A stretch of DNA of 5,610 nt, taken from the NCBI GenBank assembly GCA_009925965.1, contig RFPW01000155.1:1-5610 (forward strand). Reading direction: 5' to 3'. The notes below the pieces were generated by a model. The model was not told where the DNA came from, did not search any database, and saw only the letters and a program-made list of their open reading frames with translations. Each line of letters begins with the position of its first letter. Within the stretch, counting starts at the first letter, position 1. Shown piece after piece: positions 1 through 5,610 of the stretch. The DNA is from Betaproteobacteria bacterium. Its GTDB lineage: Bacteria; Pseudomonadota; Gammaproteobacteria; Burkholderiales; Burkholderiaceae_E. A program made the position numbers and the translations under genes.

Positions 1-186
1 AAGCGCCTCGAGTGGTCACAGTTGCTGGCGGACCGCCTGGGCAATCGCGAGCGCCCGGAAGATCGACTGGCAGGGGCACTGGGTCCCGCTCTGAGTGCGG
101 AGACCTTGCGCGCCATCCGTCGCGCCGAAAGCCCAAGCCAGGGGCTTGTGCTGGCTCTGATGAGTCCCGAGTTTCAACGCCGCTAG
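1..186 (+). CDS. DUF1800 family protein, C-terminal fragment
   Basis: The first 61 codons of the window are open in frame 1 and end at TAG (184-186); the 5' part lies outside. The visible tail has the form typical of the DUF1800 (PF08811) C-terminus: a D-R-L-G-N segment, an L-A-G-A-L-G-P-x-L-S-A-E-T helix, an A-E-S-P-S-Q-G-L helix, and the terminal L-A-L-M-S-P-E-F-Q-R-R that closes many members. The biochemical function of DUF1800 is unknown. In many bacteria it is encoded directly upstream of a DUF1501 gene, and that is the case here with a 25-base gap. The family call rests on a short tail plus this neighbour. Nothing can be said about the N-terminus or export signal. Confidence 0.8.
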   Translation, partial: KRLEWSQLLADRLGNRERPEDRLAGALGPALSAETLRAIRRAESPSQGLVLALMSPEFQRR

Positions 187-211
187 GAAACCATGCCGTG
201 AAATACCTGCC

Positions 212-1444
212 ATGACCAATTGGCTCACCGACCGAACGATTTCGAGAAGACGGCTCCTCCAGCAGGCTGGCGCTTTGGGGCTGGCGAGCTTCGGTCATCT
301 GTCATTTGCAGCGACACCGGGTGATCGAAAATTCGTCTTCGTGATCCTGCGCGGCGCGATGGATGGGCTGGCTGCGGTCGCCCCTTATGGTGATGCGGCA
401 TATCGGTCAGCACGGGGGCGGCTGGCTTTTGATCCCCCCGGGTCGGGCGATACGGGCCTGCTCCCGCTTTTGGATGGATTTGGATTAAATCCGCGCCTAC
501 CGTTTTTGCACGAACTCTGGCGCGACCGTGAAATGGCATTCATGCATGCGTGCGCAACGCCGTACCGCGACCGGTCCCATTTTGACGGACAGGACGTACT
601 CGAAAGTGGTGCGAACCGGGTGTTCTCTGCCACCGACGGCTGGCTTAACCGCGCGCTGTTAGCGCGTCCTAATTACGCCACTGAGCATGCCCATAACCGC
701 GAGGGAATCGCCATCGCGGCGACCGTCCCGCTGGTGCTTCGAGGGCCCGCACCGAGCAGTTCGTGGGCACCATCCACCGCACCGTCGGCAGCACAGGACA
801 CGTTGGCTCGGTTAATGGATTTGTATGCGGGCGACGCCCTGCTCGCGCCCGCACTCGCCAGCGCCGTGCACAACCAACAAACCGTTGCTGAGAGCCCGAT
901 GATGACAGCGGGCGGCGAACGTCCCAACACCAGCGCGCAGGTGCGGATGGCCGAGGCGGCGGCCCGGTTGTTGGTCGCCCCGAACGGCCCTGCCGCCGCC
1001 GTGCTTTCCTTGGACGGCTGGGACACGCACGCCAATCAGGGAACCCTGCAAGGCGCTCTGGCTCTGCGCTTGACGGGGCTCGACAGTAGTCTGCGCGCGC
1101 TCAAGTCTGGGCTGGGTCCGCAATGGGCGGACACGGTCGTGGTGGTCGCGACCGAGTTTGGCCGCACGGTTGCAGAGAACGGCACCGGTGGCACGGACCA
1201 CGGTACTGGGAGCCTTTCCCTGGTTTTGGGCGGTGCGGTACGCGGCGCTCGGATGCTGGGTGATTGGCCCACGCTTGCCCGCTCAGCGCTCTATGAAGGA
1301 CGAGATCTCGCGCCAGTCAACGACCTGCGCGGGCTTCTGATGGCTGTGCTCAGCGAACATTGGGGCATCGAGCCTCACGTTTTGCAGCGCCGGGTATTTC
1401 CGGGCGTGGGACGAATGCAGACGTTCCCGCAATTGATCGTTTGA
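212..1444 (+). CDS. DUF1501 family protein, Tat-exported
   Basis: A 410-residue protein of normal length for DUF1501 (PF07394), a family placed with the alkaline phosphatase/sulfatase superfamily but without a settled reaction. The N-terminus has a twin-arginine signal: S11-R-R-R-L-L16, then a hydrophobic stretch to about A34, implying folded export to the periplasm. Family motifs follow: F-V-I-L-R-G-A-M-D-G-L (43-53), R-S-H-F-D-G-Q-D (121-128), E-F-G-R-T (315-319) and G-G-T-D-H-G (326-331). The Asp and His residues of these motifs are plausible metal or active-site ligands by analogy, which is inference. ATG 212 is the only reasonable start, but its ribosome site is weak (AGGAAA at 185-190 is too far away), so translation may be coupled to the upstream DUF1800 gene. 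The two probably form an operon and work together. No frameshift or missing motif is seen. Confidence 0.9.
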   Translation: MTNWLTDRTISRRRLLQQAGALGLASFGHLSFAATPGDRKFVFVILRGAMDGLAAVAPYGDAAYRSARGRLAFDPPGSGDTGLLPLLDGFGLNPRLPFLHELWRDREMAFMHACATPYRDRSHFDGQDVLESGANRVFSATDGWLNRALLARPNYATEHAHNREGIAIAATVPLVLRGPAPSSSWAPSTAPSAAQDTLARLMDLYAGDALLAPALASAVHNQQTVAESPMMTAGGERPNTSAQVRMAEAAARLLVAPNGPAAAVLSLDGWDTHANQGTLQGALALRLTGLDSSLRALKSGLGPQWADTVVVVATEFGRTVAENGTGGTDHGTGSLSLVLGGAVRGARMLGDWPTLARSALYEGRDLAPVNDLRGLLMAVLSEHWGIEPHVLQRRVFPGVGRMQTFPQLIV

Positions 1445-1459
1445 TCTGATGAGTTCGAA

Positions 1460-1489
1460 CCTAGGGCTTTCCCGCCTAGGACTTTCCCT
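1460..1489. repeat. 15-base tandem direct repeat
   Basis: Two adjacent 15-base units (1460-1474 and 1475-1489) match at 13 of 15 positions. Each begins with the 6-base palindrome CCTAGG and continues with G/A-CTTTCCC. Because CCTAGG is its own reverse complement, the pair could also form a weak 6-bp stem with a 9-base loop. No U-tract follows, so it is not a convincing terminator. It lies between the DUF1501 stop and the dehydrogenase start, where a regulator binding site would be plausible; that role is inferred. Confidence 0.6.
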
Positions 1490-1503
1490 CGTAAGCAGCC
1501 CGA

Positions 1504-1509
1504 TATAAC
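1504..1509 (+). promoter_or_regulatory. possible -10 element (TATAAC)
   Basis: TATAAC matches five of six bases of the sigma-70 -10 consensus and sits about 80 bases upstream of the preferred dehydrogenase start. No good -35 hexamer lies at the usual spacing; the second copy of the 15-base repeat occupies that region. If this is a promoter, it may depend on an activator. The call is weak and rests on one hexamer in a gap where a promoter is expected. Confidence 0.2.
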
Positions 1510-1579
1510 CCGCGAAGGTAGCTCCAGCCCAGATAATCATCAGGGTGTCTGTCTCAGGACATTGAATGATTTTATCCAT

Positions 1580-1583
1580 GGAG
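1580..1583 (+). promoter_or_regulatory. ribosome binding site deciding the dehydrogenase start
   Basis: GGAG lies six bases upstream of ATG 1590. Two earlier in-frame ATGs (1566 and 1578) have no comparable purine-rich site. Starting at 1590 also puts a clean signal peptide at the very N-terminus, so this site decides the start. Confidence 0.65.
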
Positions 1584-1589
1584 ACTTTG

Positions 1590-2885
1590 ATGAAGCTCAA
1601 TAAGATTCTGAGCGCGCTAATCGTTGCCGGCATTGGCAGCAGCGTTGGCACGCTGGCGCTCGCCCAATCGGGCAAAGACAATCTGGCGACCCTGCAGCAG
1701 ATGAAGGTCGCCACCACCGACCTGAACATCCCCGTGATCCCGCAGGAAGGCAAGAACGCCGATGCCATCCGCGCCAACCTCAAGCATGTGAAGTTGCCTG
1801 CCGGCTTCAAGATTGAACTGTATGCCGTCGTCCCTGACGCGCGTCACATGGCTGTCGCCCCGTCGACCAACATGCTGTTTGTTGGCACCCGCAAGACCAA
1901 GGTCTGGGCGGTCACCGATCGCAATGGCGACGGAACGGCCGACGAGGTCAAGGCCTTCGCGCCTTCGCTGAATTTCAAGAATCCGAACGGCGTTTGCTGG
2001 ACCAAGGATGGATTCCTGATCGTGGCTGAGCACAACCGGGTGTTGAACTTCCCAGCGGCCGAGTTCTTCTATGAAGGCCCCGACGTGGCGGTCATCGAAG
2101 TCGTACCTCAGGGCAAATTGATCCCCGTCGAAGAAGAGTCCTATAACCACGGCGCCCGTACCTGCCGGGTTGATGACAACAACCAGCTCTACGTGACCTT
2201 GGGTCAGCCCTACAACGTGCAGCCGGCCAACAAGGTCGAACTGTACGAGAAGCTCGGGATCGGCGGCGTGGTGCGTCTGGACGCATTTGACGGGTCCAAG
2301 CGCGAAGTCGTTGCGCGCGGCGTTCGTAACTCGGTCGGTATCGAGATTGATCCAAAGAGCAAAACGGTTTGGTTTACCGATAACCAAACCGACGGCATGG
2401 GTGACGACACCCCTCCGGGCGAGCTCAACCGCATCACCAAAGCAGGCGGCGAGCACTTTGGCTACCCGTACGTCCACGGCAACAACGTTCAAATCGCTGG
2501 CACCTCAGCCGCACCCGATCTGAAGGACATGAAGGCCCCCGCAGTCTGGACCAAGCCGCAGGTCGAATTCCCAGCCCATCAGGCGCAACTTGGCCTGACG
2601 TTCTACAGCGGCAAGAAGTTCCCGGCCAAGTATCAGGGTGGTATGTTCGTGGCCTCGCACGGTTCGTGGAATCGTAAGACAGCCAGCGGTGGTCTCATCA
2701 ACTTCGTGCCGCTCAAAGCCGATGGCACCGCGGGACCGTCTGAAGTCTTTGCCGACGGCTTCCTCGACCCAGAGACCGGAATCTACCGCGGTCGTCCGGT
2801 TGATGTCGCCCAGATGAAGGATGGTTCACTGCTGATTTCGGACGATTACGTTGGCGCGATTTATCGCGTCACGTACTCCAACTAA
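1590..2885 (+). CDS. PQQ-dependent sugar/sorbosone dehydrogenase family protein, periplasmic
   Basis: Predicted soluble quinoprotein of 431 residues that uses PQQ to oxidise a sugar or aldehyde in the periplasm; the substrate cannot be read from sequence. Residues 1-25 form a Sec signal peptide (basic start, hydrophobic core, A-L-A before Q26). The rest is a six-bladed beta-propeller of the soluble glucose dehydrogenase / L-sorbosone dehydrogenase / E. coli YliI type. The expected active-site landmarks are present: Y-N-H-G-A-R-T with H187, the likely base (compare N-H-x-x-G-R-L in soluble glucose dehydrogenase); G-V-R-N with R246 and N247; E-L-N-R-I, then H-F-G-Y-P; and R400-G-R402-P-V-D-V near the C-terminus, like the R-x-R-D-V PQQ-contacting segment. 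An in-frame start at 1566 would add eight residues but lacks a ribosome site. The cytochrome c and putative PQQ importer genes downstream fit a PQQ enzyme. Family assignment is firm; activity is inferred. Confidence 0.9.
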   Translation: MKLNKILSALIVAGIGSSVGTLALAQSGKDNLATLQQMKVATTDLNIPVIPQEGKNADAIRANLKHVKLPAGFKIELYAVVPDARHMAVAPSTNMLFVGTRKTKVWAVTDRNGDGTADEVKAFAPSLNFKNPNGVCWTKDGFLIVAEHNRVLNFPAAEFFYEGPDVAVIEVVPQGKLIPVEEESYNHGARTCRVDDNNQLYVTLGQPYNVQPANKVELYEKLGIGGVVRLDAFDGSKREVVARGVRNSVGIEIDPKSKTVWFTDNQTDGMGDDTPPGELNRITKAGGEHFGYPYVHGNNVQIAGTSAAPDLKDMKAPAVWTKPQVEFPAHQAQLGLTFYSGKKFPAKYQGGMFVASHGSWNRKTASGGLINFVPLKADGTAGPSEVFADGFLDPETGIYRGRPVDVAQMKDGSLLISDDYVGAIYRVTYSN

Positions 2886-2938
2886 GGTCACAGCGAACCA
2901 CGTAAAACGCGCACGGATCGCGGGAGGCGGGGACCCCA

Positions 2939-2962
2939 ATTAGGATCTGATTCGGACCTAAT
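2939..2962 (+). promoter_or_regulatory. inverted repeat / hairpin in the dehydrogenase-cytochrome gap
   Basis: ATTAGG (2939-2944) pairs exactly with CCTAAT (2957-2962). Two more pairs (TC with GA) can form inside if one A bulges, leaving a 7-base loop. A second small stem, GAGG (2963-2966) with CCTC (2973-2976), follows at once. The A/T-rich stem and lack of a U-tract argue against a terminator. It could be an operator, an RNA structure upstream of the terminator, or chance. Confidence 0.4.
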
Positions 2963-2980
2963 GAGGACCCAGCCTCTGAA

Positions 2981-3014
2981 GGACGGCGGTCACCTGACCA
3001 CCGTCCTTTTTTTT
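2981..3014 (+). terminator. intrinsic (Rho-independent) terminator
   Basis: GGACGGCGGT (2981-2990) pairs with ACCACCGTCC (2997-3006) with a single C-A mismatch. A further C-G pair closes a four-base ACCT loop. Eight consecutive T residues (3007-3014) follow immediately. This is a textbook intrinsic terminator for + strand transcription, placed 95 bases after the dehydrogenase stop. The unusual point is its position: it ends two bases before the ribosome binding site of the cytochrome gene. No A-rich tract on the other side suggests activity on the - strand. Confidence 0.85.
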
Positions 3015-3016
3015 GT

Positions 3017-3022
3017 AGGAGA
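3017..3022 (+). promoter_or_regulatory. ribosome binding site of the cytochrome gene
   Basis: AGGAGA lies five bases before GTG 3028 and eight before the adjacent TTG 3031. Both are possible starts, and the proteins would differ by one residue. The site directly abuts the terminator U-tract, so terminator folding and ribosome loading could influence each other. Confidence 0.7.
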
Positions 3023-3027
3023 TTAAG

Positions 3028-3360
3028 GTGTTGAAGACGACCGTGGTCAGAACCGCGATGATCACTTTGTTTGGTGCGATGCCCGCGATCGGCGTCGCAG
3101 CGGATGTTGCTGCCGGCAAGGCCAAGGCCAGCGTGACGTGCGCGATGTGCCACGGGCAGCTCGGGCAATCGATGCAGCCCAATGTACCGAGCCTCTCGGG
3201 TCAGCCCGAGGTCTATACGGTCGAGCAGTTGCGTCACTACCGGTCCGGCAAACGCGCGCACGAAGTGATGTCGCTCATGGCGAAACCACTCACGGACAGT
3301 GAGATCGACAATCTGGCGGCCTGGTACGCCTCCCTGAAAGTCGACGTCTCCGAGAAATAA
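3028..3360 (+). CDS. periplasmic class I cytochrome c (c553-like)
   Basis: A 110-residue monohaem cytochrome c. Residues 1-25 look like a Sec signal peptide (K3, R8, hydrophobic core, V-A-A end), so the mature protein of about 85 residues is periplasmic. The haem-attachment motif C38-A-M-C-H42 is intact, with H42 as the proximal ligand. The segment V-M81-S-L-M84-A-K-P-L corresponds to the family's distal methionine region, and M81 or M84 would be the sixth ligand. A closing helix follows (D-S-E-I-D-N-L-A-A-W-Y). The start is GTG with a good ribosome site. The most likely role is to accept electrons from the upstream PQQ dehydrogenase and pass them to the respiratory chain; this is inferred from neighbourhood. 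Its TAA shares one base with the receptor's ATG, pointing to translational coupling. Confidence 0.92.
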   Translation: MLKTTVVRTAMITLFGAMPAIGVAADVAAGKAKASVTCAMCHGQLGQSMQPNVPSLSGQPEVYTVEQLRHYRSGKRAHEVMSLMAKPLTDSEIDNLAAWYASLKVDVSEK

Positions 3361-5585
3361 TGGATCAGTCAATGAAGATACGCATTAGCGTCTACGCGAG
3401 TCTGCTTGCCACAGGCGTAGCGATTCAGCCCGCCTTGGCCCAATCGCAGGCCCAATCGCAGGCCCAATTGCGGGAACAATCGCAGGCCCAGTCCGAGGGC
3501 CAAGCCCTCGCCGATGTGGTCGTGTCGGCTTCGAGATCCGAGCAGCGCAGCTTTGACGCGCCCGCGGCGATCCAATCCGTAGGGCGCGCAGCGATTGAGG
3601 ATGGTGGGCCGCAGGTCAATCTCTCCGAAGCGCTCAAGCAAGTTCCCGGTCTGACGATTCTGAACCGCCAAAACTACGCCCAGGATCTGCAAGTTTCGAT
3701 TCGTGGTTTCGGTTCGCGGGCAAGCTTTGGGATCCGCGGAATCCGCCTGTTGATTGACGGCATTCCAGCCACGACGCCGGATGGGCAGGCGCAAGGGTCG
3801 TCGATCAGTCTGACCTCGACCGAACGCATCGAAGTCCTTCGTGGCCCGCTGGCGCAGCTCTACGGCAACGCATCTGGAGGCGTGATTCAGGCCTTTACCC
3901 GCGAAGCCCCTGAAATCCCCGAGTTCAGCGCCCAGGCTTATGGTGGCTCGTACGGCATGCAACGCACCGACTGGCAATATGCCGGGCGCTCCGGCTCGGT
4001 CGGGATCGTTGCGGATTACAGTACGTTCAAGCTGGATGGGTATCGCGATAACAGTGTCGCGGAGCGCAATCAGTTCAACGGCAGACTCAGCTTCGCGCTG
4101 GCACCGTCGACCCGCATGCAAGTCATTTTTAACCAGTTTGATATGCCGCTGGCGCAAGATCCGCTCGGACTCGATCGGGATCAACTCGCCGCCAATCCGA
4201 CGCAAGCTGGTACGGGAACGGCCAACCGCACCGCGACTGATTTCCGGGTTCGCAAAGCGGTCCTGCAAAACCAGATCGGCAGCTCCATCACCCATACGTT
4301 GGACGCCGACTGGTCGCTCACCGCCCGAGCTTATTACGGGACTCGCGACAATTTGCAGTTTCAGGCTGGGTCTGGCGCCGTCAATACAGCCAATTACAAC
4401 GGATCATGGGTCGGTCTGGATCGGACCTATTTGGGTGCCGCCCTCCAACTCAACGGCAAGTCGAAGCTGGGCAATATGCCAGTGCTCCTGGCCACTGGAT
4501 ACGATTTTGATCGCTCCCGCGAAGTGCGTCAGGGTGGAGCGGCCAATCTGGGCGAGCGCACCACGCTCACTCGGAACGAATTGAACAAGGCCCAGAACAA
4601 CGACGTGTTTGCTCAGGCCACTTGGCTGGCCTCCGAACAGGTTTCGGTCGTCACCGGCGTTCGTTCAAGTTCGATTCAATTTTCTAGCGATGACAACTAC
4701 CTGGCAGACAACCGCAACGGCTCGGGTGAACGGCGCTTTCGGGCGACGAGCCCGGTGCTGGGCCTAACCTTCCACGCCACGCGGGACCTCAACCTGTATG
4801 CCAATTATGGCAAGGGGTTCGAAACGCCGACCCTCTCCGAGGTCGCCTATCGGGTACTCGGCACAGCGCCGATTGCCGAGTTCAATCCGACCCTCAATGC
4901 GTCAGTCAGCCACCACCGCGAACTCGGTGCCAAATGGACGCCAATGCCAAACGTCCGCGCCGATCTCAACCTGTATCAGATTGATTCCAGGGATGAGATC
5001 GTTGTTTCGACGAGTAGTGGCGGTCAGTCTGCATTCCAGAACGCACCAGGAACATCGCGCCGAGGCGCCGAACTGAACCTCGGAGCGCAGTTGCATCCGC
5101 ACCTGCGCGCCTCGGTCGCAGCCAACTGGATTGAGGCCGAATTCAGCCAGCCGTTCAGCTATTCGGTCAACAATGTCGCCAACAAAGTGGGCAACGGTTT
5201 CAAGATCCCTGGGATCCCGCAACACTTTATTTTCTCCGAACTCCTCTGGACCAGTGTCGCGGCCGATGCCGCGCGGCCTGCAAGAGGGTCGGGACAAAGT
5301 GGCACGGGGACTCGAGTGGCTCTCGAACTAATTCGAGCTGGCCAACTGATTGCCAACGACACCAACACCGAATCTGCGCCGGGCTATACCACCTGGAACC
5401 TGATGGCCAGCCAGGGATGGGCGCTGGGCCGCGCCAATCTCACCGCCTATGCCCGAGTCGATAACCTCTTCGATGAGCACTATGTAGGCTCGGTAATCGT
5501 GAATCAGTCGGCTGCCAAGTATTACGAACCATCGCCTGGTCGGACCTGGACACTGGGTCTGCGCTATCGACTGCCGCTGCGCTGA
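3360..5585 (+). CDS. pqqU: TonB-dependent outer-membrane receptor, PqqU (YncD)-like PQQ importer
   Basis: A complete 741-residue TonB-dependent receptor. Order: signal peptide (1-27, A-L-A before Q28), a QSQA-type repeat (28-47), a TonB-box-like D-V-V-V-S-A (52-57), a plug (about 65-180) and a 22-stranded barrel. From recall of E. coli YncD, now PqqU, several distinctive segments match closely: N-R-Q-N-Y-A-Q-D (102-109), I-R-G-F-G-S-R (114-120), G-I-R-G-I-R-L (124-130), D-G-I-P-A-T-x-P-D-G-Q (133-143), Y-G-N-A-S-G-G-V (168-175), G-F-E-T-P-T (486-491), D-E-I-V-V (545-549) and Y-V-G-S-V-I-V-N (708-715) through Y-Y-E-P-S-P-G-R (721-728). PqqU takes up PQQ with energy from TonB. The upstream PQQ enzyme and cytochrome support this role. 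ATG 3360 overlaps the cytochrome TAA; ATG 3372 is an alternative that also leaves a good signal peptide. The receptor class is certain. The PQQ substrate is inferred from similarity and context. Confidence 0.85.
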   Translation: MDQSMKIRISVYASLLATGVAIQPALAQSQAQSQAQLREQSQAQSEGQALADVVVSASRSEQRSFDAPAAIQSVGRAAIEDGGPQVNLSEALKQVPGLTILNRQNYAQDLQVSIRGFGSRASFGIRGIRLLIDGIPATTPDGQAQGSSISLTSTERIEVLRGPLAQLYGNASGGVIQAFTREAPEIPEFSAQAYGGSYGMQRTDWQYAGRSGSVGIVADYSTFKLDGYRDNSVAERNQFNGRLSFALAPSTRMQVIFNQFDMPLAQDPLGLDRDQLAANPTQAGTGTANRTATDFRVRKAVLQNQIGSSITHTLDADWSLTARAYYGTRDNLQFQAGSGAVNTANYNGSWVGLDRTYLGAALQLNGKSKLGNMPVLLATGYDFDRSREVRQGGAANLGERTTLTRNELNKAQNNDVFAQATWLASEQVSVVTGVRSSSIQFSSDDNYLADNRNGSGERRFRATSPVLGLTFHATRDLNLYANYGKGFETPTLSEVAYRVLGTAPIAEFNPTLNASVSHHRELGAKWTPMPNVRADLNLYQIDSRDEIVVSTSSGGQSAFQNAPGTSRRGAELNLGAQLHPHLRASVAANWIEAEFSQPFSYSVNNVANKVGNGFKIPGIPQHFIFSELLWTSVAADAARPARGSGQSGTGTRVALELIRAGQLIANDTNTESAPGYTTWNLMASQGWALGRANLTAYARVDNLFDEHYVGSVIVNQSAAKYYEPSPGRTWTLGLRYRLPLR
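3441..3500 (+). repeat. 12-base tandem repeat encoding QSQA units
   Basis: Five 12-base units lie head to tail inside the receptor gene. Units 1, 2 and 4 (3441-3452, 3453-3464, 3477-3488) are identical: CAATCGCAGGCC. Units 3 and 5 have diverged. They encode Q-S-Q-A, Q-S-Q-A, Q-L-R-E, Q-S-Q-A and Q-S-E-G between the signal peptide and the TonB box. The unit length is a multiple of three, so copy-number change would alter linker length without breaking the frame. Confidence 0.85.
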
Positions 5586-5610
5586 TGCGGTTAAACTACG
5601 GCAGCTTTCC
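5585..5610 (+). CDS. possible start of a further gene, cut by the window end
   Basis: The receptor stop TGA (5583-5585) overlaps an ATG at 5585-5587, and the frame stays open to the window end (M-R-L-N-Y-G-S-F). The same one-base overlap joins the cytochrome and receptor genes. Eight codons are too few to identify a product, and no good ribosome site precedes the ATG, so this may be chance. Confidence 0.25.

Noticed and set aside
12..215. Plus-strand open frame overlapping the DUF1800 tail
   Set aside because: The frame 1 reading gives a clear DUF1800 C-terminus; this frame gives Arg/Gly/Ser-rich sequence without homology signs.
1460..1480. CCTAGG/CCTAGG stem as a terminator for DUF1501
   Set aside because: The stem is only six pairs with a nine-base loop, and no T-tract follows.
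1566..1589. Upstream start codons for the dehydrogenase at 1566 and 1578
   Set aside because: Neither has a convincing ribosome site. They would add residues before a signal peptide that begins naturally at 1590.
1283..1810. Minus-strand open frame spanning the 1445-1589 gap
   Set aside because: It starts inside the dehydrogenase gene and ends inside DUF1501, has no recognisable motifs, and the gap looks regulatory rather than coding.
1617..2492. Long antisense open frame (291 codons) opposite the dehydrogenase
   Set aside because: It lies wholly within a well-recognised gene, has no recognisable domain, and is expected from codon bias in GC-rich coding DNA.
2957..2962. CCTAAT as a -10 element for the cytochrome gene
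   Set aside because: It matches only four of six consensus bases, has no -35 partner at proper spacing, and is better explained as an arm of the inverted repeat.
3369..4295. Long antisense open frame (308 codons) opposite the receptor
   Set aside because: It mirrors the receptor's plug-coding region, is rich in Arg/Leu/Gly as antisense shadows usually are, and shows no domain.

Overview
The window comes from a Gram-negative, fairly GC-rich bacterium. It encodes a TonB-dependent outer-membrane receptor, two proteins with Sec-type signal peptides, and a Tat-type exported protein. A proteobacterium is most likely, perhaps Burkholderiales-like, but the genus cannot be read from the sequence. All supported genes are on the + strand and are tightly packed. 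No RNA genes, CRISPR arrays or insertion sequences are visible.

Layout: (1) 1-186 is the 3' end of a DUF1800 family gene. (2) 212-1444 is its usual partner, a DUF1501 protein with a twin-arginine signal. (3) 1445-1589 is a 145-base gap with a 15-base tandem repeat and a possible promoter. (4) 1590-2885 encodes an exported PQQ-dependent sugar/sorbosone-dehydrogenase-like enzyme. (5) 2886-3027 is a structured gap that ends in a canonical intrinsic terminator placed directly before the next ribosome binding site. (6) 3028-3360 encodes a small periplasmic class I cytochrome c. (7) 3360-5585 encodes a TonB-dependent receptor that overlaps the cytochrome stop by one base. (8) A further start codon may overlap the receptor stop at 5585.

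The main result is the receptor's identity. It carries the signature segments of Escherichia coli YncD, now called PqqU, the TonB-dependent importer of the redox cofactor pyrroloquinoline quinone (PQQ). In order, the genes therefore read as a PQQ enzyme, its likely electron acceptor, and a likely PQQ importer. This looks like a compact scavenge-and-use cassette. The receptor would bring PQQ across the outer membrane, the periplasmic apo-dehydrogenase would bind it and oxidise a sugar or aldehyde, and the cytochrome would carry electrons to the respiratory chain. No inner-membrane transporter is needed because every step takes place in the periplasm. No PQQ biosynthesis gene is in the window. 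The DUF1800/DUF1501 pair upstream is probably a separate unit.
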